This document shows, in pieces, positions 16,961-26,023 of a DNA stretch of 64,000 nt. The DNA is taken from contig NZ_LIVQ01000003.1 in the NCBI RefSeq assembly GCF_001905445.1, positions 869,445 through 933,444 of the forward strand, given 5' to 3'. The notes beneath the pieces were generated by a model, which saw only the letters and a list, made by a program, of their open reading frames with translations, did not search any database and was not told the origin of the DNA. Both the position numbers and the translations under genes were made by a program. The DNA is from Streptomyces sp. CB00455 (lineage in GTDB: Bacteria; Actinomycetota; Actinomycetes; Streptomycetales; Streptomycetaceae). How positions within the stretch are numbered: the stretch's first letter is position 1; the number at the start of each line of letters is the position of its first letter.

Positions 16961-17998
16961 ATGCCCAAGTCCCGCACCCTGCCCCTGACCCGCCGCGGAT
17001 TCATCGCGGCGGGCGGTGCCCTCGGCCTCGTCGCGGCGCTGGCCGCCTGCGGCGGTACCGACTCGGCGAAGGGGGACGGGGGGGCGGACAAGGCGGCCGC
17101 GGCCTCGGGTCCGTGGTCCTTCAAGGACGACCTCGGCAAGGACGTCAGCACGAAGTCCAAGCCGAAGAACGTCGTCGCCTTCACCGGCACGGCCGCCGCG
17201 CTGTACGACTACGGCGTGCCGGTCAAGGGCGTCTTCGGTCCCACGAAGACCGCCGACGGCAAGCCCGACGTCCAGGCCGGTTCGATGGACATCTCCAAGG
17301 TCGAGATCCTCGGCAACGTCTACGACGAGTTCAACGTGGAGAAGTACGCGGCCCTCCAGCCCGACCTCCTCGTCACCAACACGTGGGACGGCACCTACTG
17401 GTACGTGCCCGAGGCGTCCAAGGACAAGATCCTGAAGCTGGCCCCGGCCGCCGCGATCTCCGTGGGCGGCGACGCCACCCTGGACAAGGCGCTGGAGCGC
17501 ACCGCGGACCTCGCCAAGTCCCTCGGCGCCGACCTGGACGCCAAGACCACCGTCGACGCCAAGGCCCGCTTCGAGGCCGCCGCCGCGAAGGTGCGCGAGG
17601 CCACCAAGGCCAACCCGGGCATCAAGGTCCTCGTCGGCTCCGGCTCGGCCGACCTCTTCTACGCCTCCTCGCCGAAGACCTCCGCCGACCTCAAGTACTT
17701 CGAGCAGCTGGGCGTCGAGTTCGTCACTCCCGAGAAGCTGGACGAGGGCGGCTTCTTCGAGAGCCTCAGCTGGGAGAACGCCGGCAAGTACAAGGCCGAC
17801 GTCATCCTGCTCGACAACCGCACCGGCACCCTGCAGCCCCAGGACCTGAAGTCCAAGGCCACCTGGGCCGAGATGCCCGCGGTGAAGGCCGGCCAGGTCA
17901 TCCCGCGGGTCACCGAGCCGATCTACTCGTACGACAAGTGCGCCCAGATCCTGGAGGACCTCGCGAAGTCCCTCCAGAGCGCCAAGAAGGTCGGCTGA
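16961..17998 (+). CDS. desE: Ferrioxamine-binding lipoprotein DesE
   Basis: The 345-aa ABC-transporter substrate-binding protein imports ferric hydroxamates. The N-terminus has a twin-arginine motif (L-T-R-R-G-F-I) followed by the lipobox L-A-A-C, so Cys30 would be lipidated after Tat export. The rest is a Fe3+-siderophore-binding (FecB/class III) fold, with V-V-A-F-T-G-T-A-A-A-L near residue 70 and a C-terminal conserved W-A-E-M-P-A-V-K-A-G-Q-V. An iron box lies directly upstream, and desF follows 40 bases later. It is equivalent to S. coelicolor DesE (SCO2780). The ribosome site is weak. Confidence 0.92.
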   Translation: MPKSRTLPLTRRGFIAAGGALGLVAALAACGGTDSAKGDGGADKAAAASGPWSFKDDLGKDVSTKSKPKNVVAFTGTAAALYDYGVPVKGVFGPTKTADGKPDVQAGSMDISKVEILGNVYDEFNVEKYAALQPDLLVTNTWDGTYWYVPEASKDKILKLAPAAAISVGGDATLDKALERTADLAKSLGADLDAKTTVDAKARFEAAAAKVREATKANPGIKVLVGSGSADLFYASSPKTSADLKYFEQLGVEFVTPEKLDEGGFFESLSWENAGKYKADVILLDNRTGTLQPQDLKSKATWAEMPAVKAGQVIPRVTEPIYSYDKCAQILEDLAKSLQSAKKVG

Positions 17999-18038
17999 CC
18001 ACCCTTCACTCCGGCTGATTCCCAGGGGGACCCTCCGC

Positions 18039-18968
18039 ATGACCGTCACCGCCTCCGAGGCCCCGGCCGCCGCGCACTTCCGCTTCTTCGACTGCGAAGT
18101 GCTCCGCACGCGCCGCCTCGGCCACTCCTTCCTGCGGGTCACCTTCGGCGGGGAGTCCCTCGCGGGCTTCCGTTCGGGCGGCTTCGACCAGAGCCTGTCG
18201 CTCTTCCTGCCGCCGCCCGGACGGGAGCACACCGTGCTCCCGTCCACCGACGAGGACACCTGGTTCGGCGCCTGGCGCGCCATGCCGGAGGCGGAGCGGC
18301 CGGTGATGCGCTCCTACACGGTGCGCGCCCAGCGCCGTACGCCCGCTGGTGCGGACGAGATCGACATCGACTTCGTGCTGCACGGGACCGGCACCTCGGC
18401 CGCCGGCGCGGCGGACTCCCCCGCGGCCCGCTGGGCCGGGCAGGCGGTCCCCGGCCGCCGGATCCTCGCGATCGGGCCGGCCGTGGCGCAGAACAAGTCC
18501 GTCCGGTTCCAGCCGCCGCCCGGCACCGACGCGATCTGGATGTACGCGGACGAGACGGCGCTGCCCGCCGCGGCCGCGATCCTGGAACGGCTGCCCGCGG
18601 GCACGGCGGTCCGGGCCTGGTTCGAGGTTCCGCACGAGGACGACCGGCTGGCGCCGGCCACCCGGGCCGACGCGGACATCACCTGGATCGTGCGCGAGGG
18701 CGCCGGCCGGGAACGGACCGGGCGGGTGCTGGACGCGCTGCGCTCGACCGCGACCGCGACCGCGGCCCCCGCGGCCCCGTACGCATGGCTGGCGGGCGAG
18801 GCGGGCACCGTCCGCGCGGTGCGCCGCCACCTCGTGCAGGAACGTTCCGTCGATCGCCGGGCGGTGCGCTTCACCGGGTACTGGCGGCTGGGTGCGAGCG
18901 AAGAGGAGCTGCTCGCCGAGGCGTACGCGGGCCGGGCGGCGAGCGAGGACCCGGCTTCGGAGCTGTAG
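18039..18968 (+). CDS. desF: Siderophore-interacting protein DesF (ferric-siderophore reductase)
   Basis: The 309-aa protein is of the SIP/ViuB family. Its FAD-binding domain contains R-S-Y-T-V-R (residues ~90-95) and the C-terminal half is an NAD(P)H-reductase-like domain (Y-A-D-E-T-A-L-P-A-A near residue 170). The role is to reduce Fe(III) from imported ferrioxamine in the cytoplasm. ATG at 18039 follows AGGGGGA. The gene shares the desE iron-box promoter and is ended by a 15-bp-stem terminator before desA. Confidence 0.92.
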   Translation: MTVTASEAPAAAHFRFFDCEVLRTRRLGHSFLRVTFGGESLAGFRSGGFDQSLSLFLPPPGREHTVLPSTDEDTWFGAWRAMPEAERPVMRSYTVRAQRRTPAGADEIDIDFVLHGTGTSAAGAADSPAARWAGQAVPGRRILAIGPAVAQNKSVRFQPPPGTDAIWMYADETALPAAAAILERLPAGTAVRAWFEVPHEDDRLAPATRADADITWIVREGAGRERTGRVLDALRSTATATAAPAAPYAWLAGEAGTVRAVRRHLVQERSVDRRAVRFTGYWRLGASEEELLAEAYAGRAASEDPASEL

Positions 18969-19000
18969 CCCAACCACCCTGCGGGGCAGGGGAATGCGGA

Positions 19001-19035
19001 CAGATGGACCCCGGCTTCTGGCCGGGGTCCATCTG
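19001..19035 (+). terminator. Strong terminator between desF and desA
   Basis: A perfect 15-bp stem (19001-19015 with 19021-19035, CAGATGGACCCCGGC arm) and a TTCTG loop are followed by TATTT. It lies 15 bases before the desA iron box and so insulates the desA promoter from read-through. Confidence 0.92.
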
Positions 19036-19050
19036 TATTTGGATCACAAG

Positions 19051-19069
19051 TTAGGTTAGGCTAACCTAA
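19051..19069. promoter_or_regulatory. Iron box upstream of desA
   Basis: TTAGGTTAGGCTAACCTAA is a perfect 9-1-9 palindrome identical to the Streptomyces iron-box consensus. It ends 42 bases before the desA start, over the expected promoter, so iron-replete DmdR1 should shut off desferrioxamine synthesis. Confidence 0.95.
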
Positions 19070-19111
19070 ACACATCCCCACTCCCCCTCTTGCCTGCCCG
19101 GAGGAAAGTTG

Positions 19112-20602
19112 ATGCGTTCGCATCTGCTCAACGAGACGACCGCGGACCTCTACCGGCGTTCCGTCACGGAGGGCGTCGCCCGGGTGGCGGCCAAGATCGC
19201 CACCACGGAACGCCCCCACACGGGCATCTCGGTCGGCGAACTCGCCCCGGTCATCAACGGGATCGACCTGGACCGGCCCCTCGAAGACCCGGCCGCCGTC
19301 CTCGACGAGCTGGAAGAGGTCTACCTGCGCGACGCGGTGTACTTCCACCACCCGCGCTACCTGGGCCACCTCAACTGCCCCGTCGTCATCCCCGCGGTCC
19401 TCGGCGAGGCGGTCCTCTCGGCCGTCAACTCCTCCCTGGACACCTGGGACCAGTCGATCGGCGGCACCCTGATCGAGCGGCGCCTGATCGACTGGACCGC
19501 CCGCCGGATCGGTCTCGGCCCCGCCGCCGACGGCATCTTCACCTCCGGCGGCAGCCAGTCCAACTTCCACGCCCTGCTGCTGGCCCGCGACGAGGCATGC
19601 CGGCTGGTGATGCAGCACGCCCTCGACGAGGGCCGCGAGCCGGCGAAGGCCGACATCCTGCCGAAACTGCGCATCTTCTCCTCCGAGGCCAGCCACTTCA
19701 GCGTCAAAAAGTCGGCCGCCATGCTCGGGCTCGGCTACGAGGCCGTCATCTGCGTCCCCGTCGACCGCAACCGCCGCATGGACGCCTCCCTCCTCGCCCT
19801 GGAGCTGGAGAACTGCCGGCGCGAGGGCCTCTTCCCGATGGCCGTCGTCGCCACCGCCGGCACCACCGACTTCGGGTCCATCGACCCGCTCCCCGAGATC
19901 GCCCGCCTGGCCGCCGAGCACTCCGTGTGGATGCACGTGGACGCCGCCTACGGCTGCGGACTGCTGGTCTCCCCCACCCGCCGGCACCTCCTCGACGGCA
20001 TCGAGCACGCCGACTCGGTCACGGTCGACTACCACAAGTCCTTCTTCCAGCCCGTCAGTTCCAGCGCCGTGCTGGTCCGCGACCGCGACACCCTGCGGCA
20101 CGCCACCTACCACGCTGACTACCTCAACCCGCGCCGCATGGCCGACGAGCAGATCCCCAACCAGGTCGACAAGTCGATCCAGACCACGCGCCGCTTCGAC
20201 GCGCTCAAGCTCTGGATGACACTGCGCACCATGGGCGCCGACGGCCTCGGCTCGCTCTTCGACGAGGTCATCGACCTGGCCGCCGCCGGCTGGAAGATCA
20301 TCGACGCCGACCCCCGCTTCGAGGCCGTCGTCGAGCCGCAGATCTCCACCCTGGTCTTCCGTTACGTCCCGGAGGGCGAGGTGCGCGCCGACCTGGCCGA
20401 CGAGGCCAACCTCCACGCCCGCAAGGCCCTGTTCGCCTCCGGTGAGGCCGTCGTCGCGGGCACCAAGGTGGACGGCCGGCAGTACCTGAAGTTCACCCTG
20501 CTCAACCCGCAGACCACGACGGACGACATCTCGGCCGTCCTCGACCTCCTCGCCGCTCATGCCGCGCAGTACCTGGGAGAATCCCTTGCCGTCCACCGCT
20601 GA
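19112..20602 (+). CDS. desA: L-lysine decarboxylase DesA (desferrioxamine biosynthesis)
   Basis: The 496-aa PLP-dependent group II decarboxylase converts lysine to cadaverine, the first step of desferrioxamine synthesis. The glutamate-decarboxylase-like fold shows T-S-G-G-S-Q-S-N-F-H-A near residue 145, the H-V-D-A-A-Y-G-C-G motif near 275 and the PLP lysine in V-D-Y-H-K-S-F-F-Q-P (Lys309). The ATG at 19112 has GGAGG seven bases upstream; the TTG one codon earlier is ignored. It is the first gene of desABCD, under a perfect iron box. Confidence 0.95.
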   Translation: MRSHLLNETTADLYRRSVTEGVARVAAKIATTERPHTGISVGELAPVINGIDLDRPLEDPAAVLDELEEVYLRDAVYFHHPRYLGHLNCPVVIPAVLGEAVLSAVNSSLDTWDQSIGGTLIERRLIDWTARRIGLGPAADGIFTSGGSQSNFHALLLARDEACRLVMQHALDEGREPAKADILPKLRIFSSEASHFSVKKSAAMLGLGYEAVICVPVDRNRRMDASLLALELENCRREGLFPMAVVATAGTTDFGSIDPLPEIARLAAEHSVWMHVDAAYGCGLLVSPTRRHLLDGIEHADSVTVDYHKSFFQPVSSSAVLVRDRDTLRHATYHADYLNPRRMADEQIPNQVDKSIQTTRRFDALKLWMTLRTMGADGLGSLFDEVIDLAAAGWKIIDADPRFEAVVEPQISTLVFRYVPEGEVRADLADEANLHARKALFASGEAVVAGTKVDGRQYLKFTLLNPQTTTDDISAVLDLLAAHAAQYLGESLAVHR

Positions 20603-21887
20603 ACCCCATGACTTCATCGGCATCGGCCTCGGTCCCTTCAACCTGGGACTCGCCTGCCTGACCGCCCCCATCGACGAGCTCGACGGCCTGTTCATCGAGT
20701 CGAAGCCGCACTTCGAGTGGCACGCCGGGATGTTCCTGGACGGCGCGCACCTGCAGACGCCGTTCATGTCGGACCTGGTGACCCTCGCCGACCCGACCTC
20801 GCCCTTCTCCTTCCTGAACTACCTGAAGGACAAGGACCGGCTGTACTCCTTCTACATCCGGGAGAACTTCTACCCGCTGCGGACCGAGTACAACGACTAC
20901 TGCCGCTGGGCCGCCGACCGGCTCGACAACGTCCTGTACTCCACCTCCGTCACCGAAGTCGCCTACGACGAGCGGGCCGGGCTCTACGAGGTCCGCACCG
21001 ACAAGGGCGACACCCACCGGGCCCGCCGCCTCGTCCTGGGCACCGGCACCACGCCCCACGTCCCGGAGGCGTGCGCCGGCCTCGGCGGCGACTACCTGCA
21101 CAACTCCGCGTACATGCAGAACAAGGCGGGGCTCCAGAAGAAGAAGTCGATCACCCTGGTCGGCTCGGGCCAGAGCGCGGCCGAGATCTACTACGACCTG
21201 CTGGCCGAGATCGACGTCCACGGCTACCAGCTCAACTGGGTGACGCGCTCCCCGCGGTTCTTCCCGCTGGAGTACACGAAGCTGACGCTGGAGATGACCT
21301 CCCCCGAGTACGTGGACTACTTCCACGCCCTGCCCGAGGACACCCGCTACCGGCTGGAGAGCGGGCAGAAGAACCTCTTCAAGGGCATCGACGGCGACCT
21401 GATCAACGCCATCTTCGACCTGCTCTACCAGAAGAAGGTCTCGATGCCCGGCCCGGTGCCGACCACCCTGCTGACCAACACCTCGCTGAACGCCTCGGCC
21501 TACGACACCACCACGGGCACCTACACCCTGGGGCTGCGCCAGGAGGAGCAGGAGCGGGACTTCACCCTCGCCTCCGAGGGCCTGGTCCTGGCGACCGGCT
21601 ACAAGTACCGCGTCCCGGACTTCCTCACGCCCCTGCGCGGCCGGCTGAACTTCGACGGCCGCGGCAGGCTGGACGCCGCCCGCAACTACAGCGTCGACGT
21701 CACGGGCCGGGGGGTCTACCTCCAGAACGGCACGACCCACAACCACTCCCTGACCTCCCCCGACCTGGGCATGGCCGCGTACCGCAACGCGTACATCGTC
21801 GCCGAGCTGCTCGGCCGCGAGCACTACAAGGTCGAGAAGTCCATCGCGTTCCAGCAGTTCGCAGCCCCGGAAGGCATGCACGCATGA
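20586..21887 (+). CDS. desB: Cadaverine N-hydroxylating monooxygenase DesB
   Basis: The 433-aa flavoprotein of the lysine/ornithine N-monooxygenase family forms N-hydroxycadaverine with FAD, NADPH and O2. The FAD motif G-I-G-L-G-P-F-N-L-G-L is near residue 12, the NADPH motif L-V-G-S-G-Q-S-A-A-E near 190, and the family's A-T-G-Y motif near 337. I prefer the TTG at 20586, which has GGGAGA six bases upstream and gives a canonical N-terminus, still overlapping desA by 17 bases. The ATG at 20559 lacks a ribosome site and would overlap by 44. The stop overlaps desC (ATGA). Confidence 0.93.
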   Translation: MPSTAEPHDFIGIGLGPFNLGLACLTAPIDELDGLFIESKPHFEWHAGMFLDGAHLQTPFMSDLVTLADPTSPFSFLNYLKDKDRLYSFYIRENFYPLRTEYNDYCRWAADRLDNVLYSTSVTEVAYDERAGLYEVRTDKGDTHRARRLVLGTGTTPHVPEACAGLGGDYLHNSAYMQNKAGLQKKKSITLVGSGQSAAEIYYDLLAEIDVHGYQLNWVTRSPRFFPLEYTKLTLEMTSPEYVDYFHALPEDTRYRLESGQKNLFKGIDGDLINAIFDLLYQKKVSMPGPVPTTLLTNTSLNASAYDTTTGTYTLGLRQEEQERDFTLASEGLVLATGYKYRVPDFLTPLRGRLNFDGRGRLDAARNYSVDVTGRGVYLQNGTTHNHSLTSPDLGMAAYRNAYIVAELLGREHYKVEKSIAFQQFAAPEGMHA

Positions 21888-22498
21888 GCACCACCGGCAC
21901 CACTGGCAACACCGGCAACACCGACGTCCTGTTCACCCGGACCGATCCGGATCTCGGCACGTTCTCCCTGCGCGCCCTGGACCCGCTCTCGGACGCCGGG
22001 CTGCTGCACGGCTGGGTCACCCACCCCAAGGCCTCCTTCTGGATGATGCAGGACGCCTCACTGCCCGACGTCGAGCGCGAGTACATGCGGATCGCCGCCG
22101 CCGAACACCACGACGCCTTCCTCGGCTTCCACGAAGGCCGGCCCGCCTTCCTGATGGAGACCTACGACCCGGCGCACCTGGAACTGGCCGGCCTGTACGA
22201 CGCCCGGCCCGGTGACGTCGGCATGCACTTCCTCGTCGCCCCCGCCGACAGGCCGCTGCACGGTTTCACCCGCGCCGTCATCACCACCGTCATGGCCGCC
22301 GTCCTGGCCGACCCGGCCGCCGAGCGGGTCGTGGTGGAGCCGGACGTCCGCAACACCGCCGTCCACGCCCTGAACGAGGCGGTCGGCTTCGTGCCGGAGC
22401 GCACCGTCCGCAAGCCGGAGAAGGAGGCCCTGCTGAGCTTCTGCACCCGCGCCCGGTTCGAGGCCGCCACCGGCATCACGACGGGAGAGGCGATATGA
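21884..22498 (+). CDS. desC: N-hydroxycadaverine acyltransferase DesC
   Basis: The 204-aa GNAT-like acyltransferase of the RhbD/IucB group transfers acetyl or succinyl from CoA to N-hydroxycadaverine. H-P-K-A-S-F-W-M is near residue 46 and M-H-F-L-V-A-P near 115, with the C-terminal V-V-V-E-P-D-V-R-N-T and L-N-E-A-V-G-F typical of the family. The first ~14 residues are a Thr/Gly/Asn repeat (T-T-G-T-T-G-N-T-G-N-T) that looks like a non-conserved tail. Four-base overlaps with both desB and desD indicate translational coupling. Confidence 0.93.
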   Translation: MSTTGTTGNTGNTDVLFTRTDPDLGTFSLRALDPLSDAGLLHGWVTHPKASFWMMQDASLPDVEREYMRIAAAEHHDAFLGFHEGRPAFLMETYDPAHLELAGLYDARPGDVGMHFLVAPADRPLHGFTRAVITTVMAAVLADPAAERVVVEPDVRNTAVHALNEAVGFVPERTVRKPEKEALLSFCTRARFEAATGITTGEAI

Positions 22499-24276
22499 GC
22501 CTGTCCGACGCCGTCTCCCACCTCACTCCGCAGCTGTGGGCCCGCGCCAACCGCGCGCTGGTCCGCAAGGCGCTGGCGGAGTTCTCCCACGAACGCCTGC
22601 TGACCCCGGAACCGCTCGGCGGGGACCGCTACCGCGTCCTGTCCGACGACGGCACGGTCGAGTACCGCTTCAGCGCCGTCCTGCACGCCCTGGACCACTG
22701 GTCGGTGGACGGGGAATCGGTCACCCGCCACCGGGACGGCGCCGAACTCCCGCTGGACGCGCTCGACTTCCACATCGAGCTGCGCGGGGCGCTGGGCCTG
22801 AGCCCGGAGGTCCTGCCCGTCTACCTGGAGGAGATCTCCTCCACCCTGGCCGGCTCGGGCTTCAAGTACACCAAGCCGCAGGTCCCCGCCGCCGTCCTCG
22901 CCAAGTCCTCCTTCCAGGACATCGAGACGGGCATGACCGAGGGGCACCCCTGCTTCGTGGCCAACAACGGCCGCCTCGGCTTCGGCATGCACGAGTACCT
23001 CTCCTACGCCCCCGAAGCCGCCAGCCCGGTCCACCTGGTGTGGGTGGCCGCCCGCAGGGACGTCTCCACCTTCACGGCGGGCGCGGGCCTGGACCACGAC
23101 TCCTTCGTCCGGGCCGAGCTGGGCGAGACGGCCCTGGCCGGGTTCGCCGCGAAGATGAGCGCCCTGGGCCTGGACCTGGCCGACTACCACCTGCTGCCCG
23201 TCCACCCCTGGCAGTGGTGGAACAAGACCACGGTCACCTTCGCGGCCGAGATCGCGAGCCGCCGCCTGGTCCTGCTGGGCGAGGGCGAGGACGCCTACCT
23301 GGCGCAGCAGTCGATCCGTACCTTCTTCAACACGACCACGCCCACGAAGCACTACGTGAAGACCGCCATCTCGGTCCTCAACATGGGTTTCATGCGGGGC
23401 CTGTCGGCCGCCTACATGGAGGCCACCCCCGCGATCAACGACTGGCTCCACCAGCTGATCGAGGGCGACGAGGTCCTGCGGTCGGTGGACTTCTCGATCA
23501 TCCGCGAGCGCGCGGCGATCGGCTACCACCACCGGCAGTACGAGCGGGCCACCGACCGGTACTCGCCCTACCGCAAGATGCTGGCGGCGCTGTGGCGCGA
23601 GTCCCCGGTGAACTCCCTGCGGGAGGGGGAGCGCCTGGCCACCATGGCCTCGCTGCTGCACGTGGACTGCGAGGGCCGCTCGGTGGCGGGCGCCCTGATC
23701 GCGGAGTCGGGCCTGACCCCGGCCGAGTGGCTGCGGCACTACCTGCGCGCCTACCTCGTGCCGCTCCTGCACTGCTTCTACCAGTACGACCTCGCCTACA
23801 TGCCGCACGGCGAGAACACCATCCTCGTCATCGAGGGCGGCGTGGTGAAGCGGGCGATATTCAAGGACATCGCCGAGGAGATCGTGGTCATGGACCCGGA
23901 CGCCGTGCTGCCGCCGGCGGTCGAGCGGGTCCGCGCGGACGTCCCGGAGGACATGAAGCTGCTGTCCGTCTTCACGGACGTCTTCGACTGCTTCTTCCGC
24001 TTCCTCGGCGCGATCCTCGTGGACGAGGGCATCTGCGAGGAGGACACCTTCTGGCGGGCGGTCGCGGACTGCGGGCACGCGTACCAGGAATCGATGCCGC
24101 AGCTCGCGGAGCGCTTCGCGCGCCACGACCTCTTCGCCGAGGAGTTCCAGCTCTCCTGCCTGAACCGGCTCCAGCTGCGGAACAACCGGCAGATGGTCGA
24201 CCTCGCCGACCCCTCGGCGGCCCTCCAGCTCGTCGGCACGCTCAAGAACCCCGTCGCGGCCTTCGCCCGGCGGTGA
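22495..24276 (+). CDS. desD: Desferrioxamine synthetase DesD (NIS synthetase)
   Basis: The 593-aa protein is of the IucA/IucC family. It is the ATP-dependent enzyme that joins and cyclises N-hydroxy-N-succinylcadaverine units to desferrioxamine. Family motifs include G-H-P-C-F-V-A-N-N-G-R-L-G-F near residue 142, V-H-P-W-Q-W near 237 and K-H-Y-V-K-T-A-I-S near 285, then H-G-E-N near 440. The start overlaps desC by four bases with GGAGAGG upstream. It is the last gene of the operon, followed by a 14-bp-stem hairpin. Confidence 0.95.
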   Translation: MSLSDAVSHLTPQLWARANRALVRKALAEFSHERLLTPEPLGGDRYRVLSDDGTVEYRFSAVLHALDHWSVDGESVTRHRDGAELPLDALDFHIELRGALGLSPEVLPVYLEEISSTLAGSGFKYTKPQVPAAVLAKSSFQDIETGMTEGHPCFVANNGRLGFGMHEYLSYAPEAASPVHLVWVAARRDVSTFTAGAGLDHDSFVRAELGETALAGFAAKMSALGLDLADYHLLPVHPWQWWNKTTVTFAAEIASRRLVLLGEGEDAYLAQQSIRTFFNTTTPTKHYVKTAISVLNMGFMRGLSAAYMEATPAINDWLHQLIEGDEVLRSVDFSIIRERAAIGYHHRQYERATDRYSPYRKMLAALWRESPVNSLREGERLATMASLLHVDCEGRSVAGALIAESGLTPAEWLRHYLRAYLVPLLHCFYQYDLAYMPHGENTILVIEGGVVKRAIFKDIAEEIVVMDPDAVLPPAVERVRADVPEDMKLLSVFTDVFDCFFRFLGAILVDEGICEEDTFWRAVADCGHAYQESMPQLAERFARHDLFAEEFQLSCLNRLQLRNNRQMVDLADPSAALQLVGTLKNPVAAFARR

Positions 24277-24282
24277 CCGGCC

Positions 24283-24323
24283 CCGGGCGGGGCGCCCAGA
24301 CGATCCCCCGGCGCCCCGCCCGG
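24283..24323 (+). terminator. Terminator after desD
   Basis: A perfect 14-bp stem (24283-24296 with 24310-24323) with a 13-base loop lies just after the desD stop and faces the convergent hexosaminidase gene. Confidence 0.8.
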
Positions 24324-24378
24324 ACCGACCTGCCTGCCTGCCTGGAAGGGCCGGACCGGCCCGCCCGGACCGACCCCG

Positions 24379-25971
24379 TCAGGACCACGGGACGTCCGGC
24401 GCCCGGTGGTAGCCGATGTCCTGCGCCGCCAGGCGCGGACCCTGCGCGGCCAGCCGCGCCCGGTAGCCGTCCCAGCCGAGCGCCGCGGCCGGCGACCAGC
24501 CCAGCTCCGCCAGTCCCAGCACGCGCGGGAACGCCATGAGCTCCCAGTCGGCCCGCGTCGCGACCGTCTCCGTCCACAGCGGGGCCTCCACGCCCAGGAC
24601 CGCGGACTGCGGCACCCCGGCCAGGTAGGCCCCCGGGTCCCAGGAGTACGCCCGCTCCACCGGCACGTACCCGGCCCACGCCAGGCCCGGCTTCGTCGCC
24701 GGGTCGTACTTCATGTCCAGGTAGAGCCGGTCCGCCGGCGACAGCACCAACGGGTGCCCCGCCTTCGCGGCCGCGGCGACCGCCGCCTTCTCGGCGGCCG
24801 GCGTCCGGTCGTGTCCCCAGTACTGGAGCACCGCCCCCCGCGCCGGCCGCGCCGTCGCGAGCTGGTGCCAGGCGACCACCGTCTTGCCGTACCGGCCCAC
24901 CACCGCCTGCGCGCGGTCCATGAAGGCCGCGTAGTCCGCCGCCGGCGTCGAGTGCGCCTCGTCCCCGCCGATGTGCAGGTAGCGGCCCGGTGTCAGCTCC
25001 GCCAGCTCGCCGAGCACCTCGTCGATGAACTCGTACGTGCGCTCCTTGGCGACGCACAGGGAGCTGAAGCCCACCTTGACTCCGGTGTACCGCTCGGGGG
25101 CCTTGCCGTCGCAGTTCAGCTCCGCGTAGGAGGCGAGCGCCGCGTTGGTGTGCCCCGGCATGTCGATCTCCGGGACCACCTCGACGTACCGCTCGCCCGC
25201 GTACGCGACGAGCTCGCGGTACTCCTCCTTCGTCCAGTGGCCGCCGGGGCCGCCGCCGACCTCGCTGCCGCCCCCGTACGCGGCGAGCCTCGGCCAGGAG
25301 TCCACGGCGAGCCGCCAGCCCTGGTCGTCGCTCAGGTGCAGGTGCAGGGTGTTGACCTTGTACTGGGCGAGCTGGTCGACGTACCTCTTCACCTGCTCCA
25401 CCGGGAAGAAGTGGCGTGCGACGTCGACCATCGCGCCCCGGTAGGCGAAGCGCGGCCGGTCGGTGACCGTCCCGCCCGGCACCGTGCCCGGGCCGGCGGC
25501 CGGCACGAGCTGCCGCAGCGTCTGCCCGGCGTGGAAGAGCCCGGCCGGGGTCCGCGCGGTCAGGGTCACGCCGGTCGGGCGGGATTCCAGCCGGTACCCC
25601 TCCTGCCCGACGCCTCCGGCACCGGCGTCGAGCCGGAGCCGGATCCCGTCCGCCCCGGCCCCGCCGACGACCGGTAGCGGCAGCCCGCTCGGGCCGCGCA
25701 GCTGCTCCGCGAGGAGTTCGCCGACCCGGCGCACCTCCTCGCCGGATCCCGGGGCGGTGCGGATGACCGTGCCCGGTCCGAAGGCGTACCCGGGTCCTTC
25801 GGCGCGGGCGGAGACCGGCGCCGGCAGGAGCTGTTCGAAAGGGGCCGGGGCGGCGGGGGGACGGCCGCCGGGCCGGGCCTCGTCACCGTGGGCGGTGGCG
25901 CTGCCGCTCGCGAGGGCGGGGGCCGCACCGAGGGCGAGGAGGGTGCCGAGCGCGCGTCGCAGGACTCTCAT
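24379..25971 (-). CDS. Secreted beta-N-acetylhexosaminidase (GH20)
   Basis: The 530-aa protein has a signal peptide (R-R-A-L-G-T-L-L-A-L-G-A-A-P-A-L-A). An N-terminal GH20b domain (residues ~45-165) precedes the GH20 catalytic barrel. The catalytic pair lies in H-I-G-G-D-E-A-H-S-T (Asp337-Glu338), and H-L-H-L-S-D-D-Q-G-W-R and E-I-D-M-P-G-H are intact. It releases GlcNAc from chitobiose or other N-acetylhexosaminides outside the cell. The ATG at 25971 gives a clean signal sequence; the longer frame does not. It converges with desD and diverges from the DUF4429 gene. Together with the chitinase and GlmS in this window it touches GlcNAc metabolism, though the genes are not in one operon. Confidence 0.92.
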   Translation of the reverse strand: MRVLRRALGTLLALGAAPALASGSATAHGDEARPGGRPPAAPAPFEQLLPAPVSARAEGPGYAFGPGTVIRTAPGSGEEVRRVGELLAEQLRGPSGLPLPVVGGAGADGIRLRLDAGAGGVGQEGYRLESRPTGVTLTARTPAGLFHAGQTLRQLVPAAGPGTVPGGTVTDRPRFAYRGAMVDVARHFFPVEQVKRYVDQLAQYKVNTLHLHLSDDQGWRLAVDSWPRLAAYGGGSEVGGGPGGHWTKEEYRELVAYAGERYVEVVPEIDMPGHTNAALASYAELNCDGKAPERYTGVKVGFSSLCVAKERTYEFIDEVLGELAELTPGRYLHIGGDEAHSTPAADYAAFMDRAQAVVGRYGKTVVAWHQLATARPARGAVLQYWGHDRTPAAEKAAVAAAAKAGHPLVLSPADRLYLDMKYDPATKPGLAWAGYVPVERAYSWDPGAYLAGVPQSAVLGVEAPLWTETVATRADWELMAFPRVLGLAELGWSPAAALGWDGYRARLAAQGPRLAAQDIGYHRAPDVPWS

Positions 25972-26023
25972 GGGCCCAGGTATAGGCCACGTGGGCCGCC
26001 AGGGGCGGTGCGAGAATCCCTCA

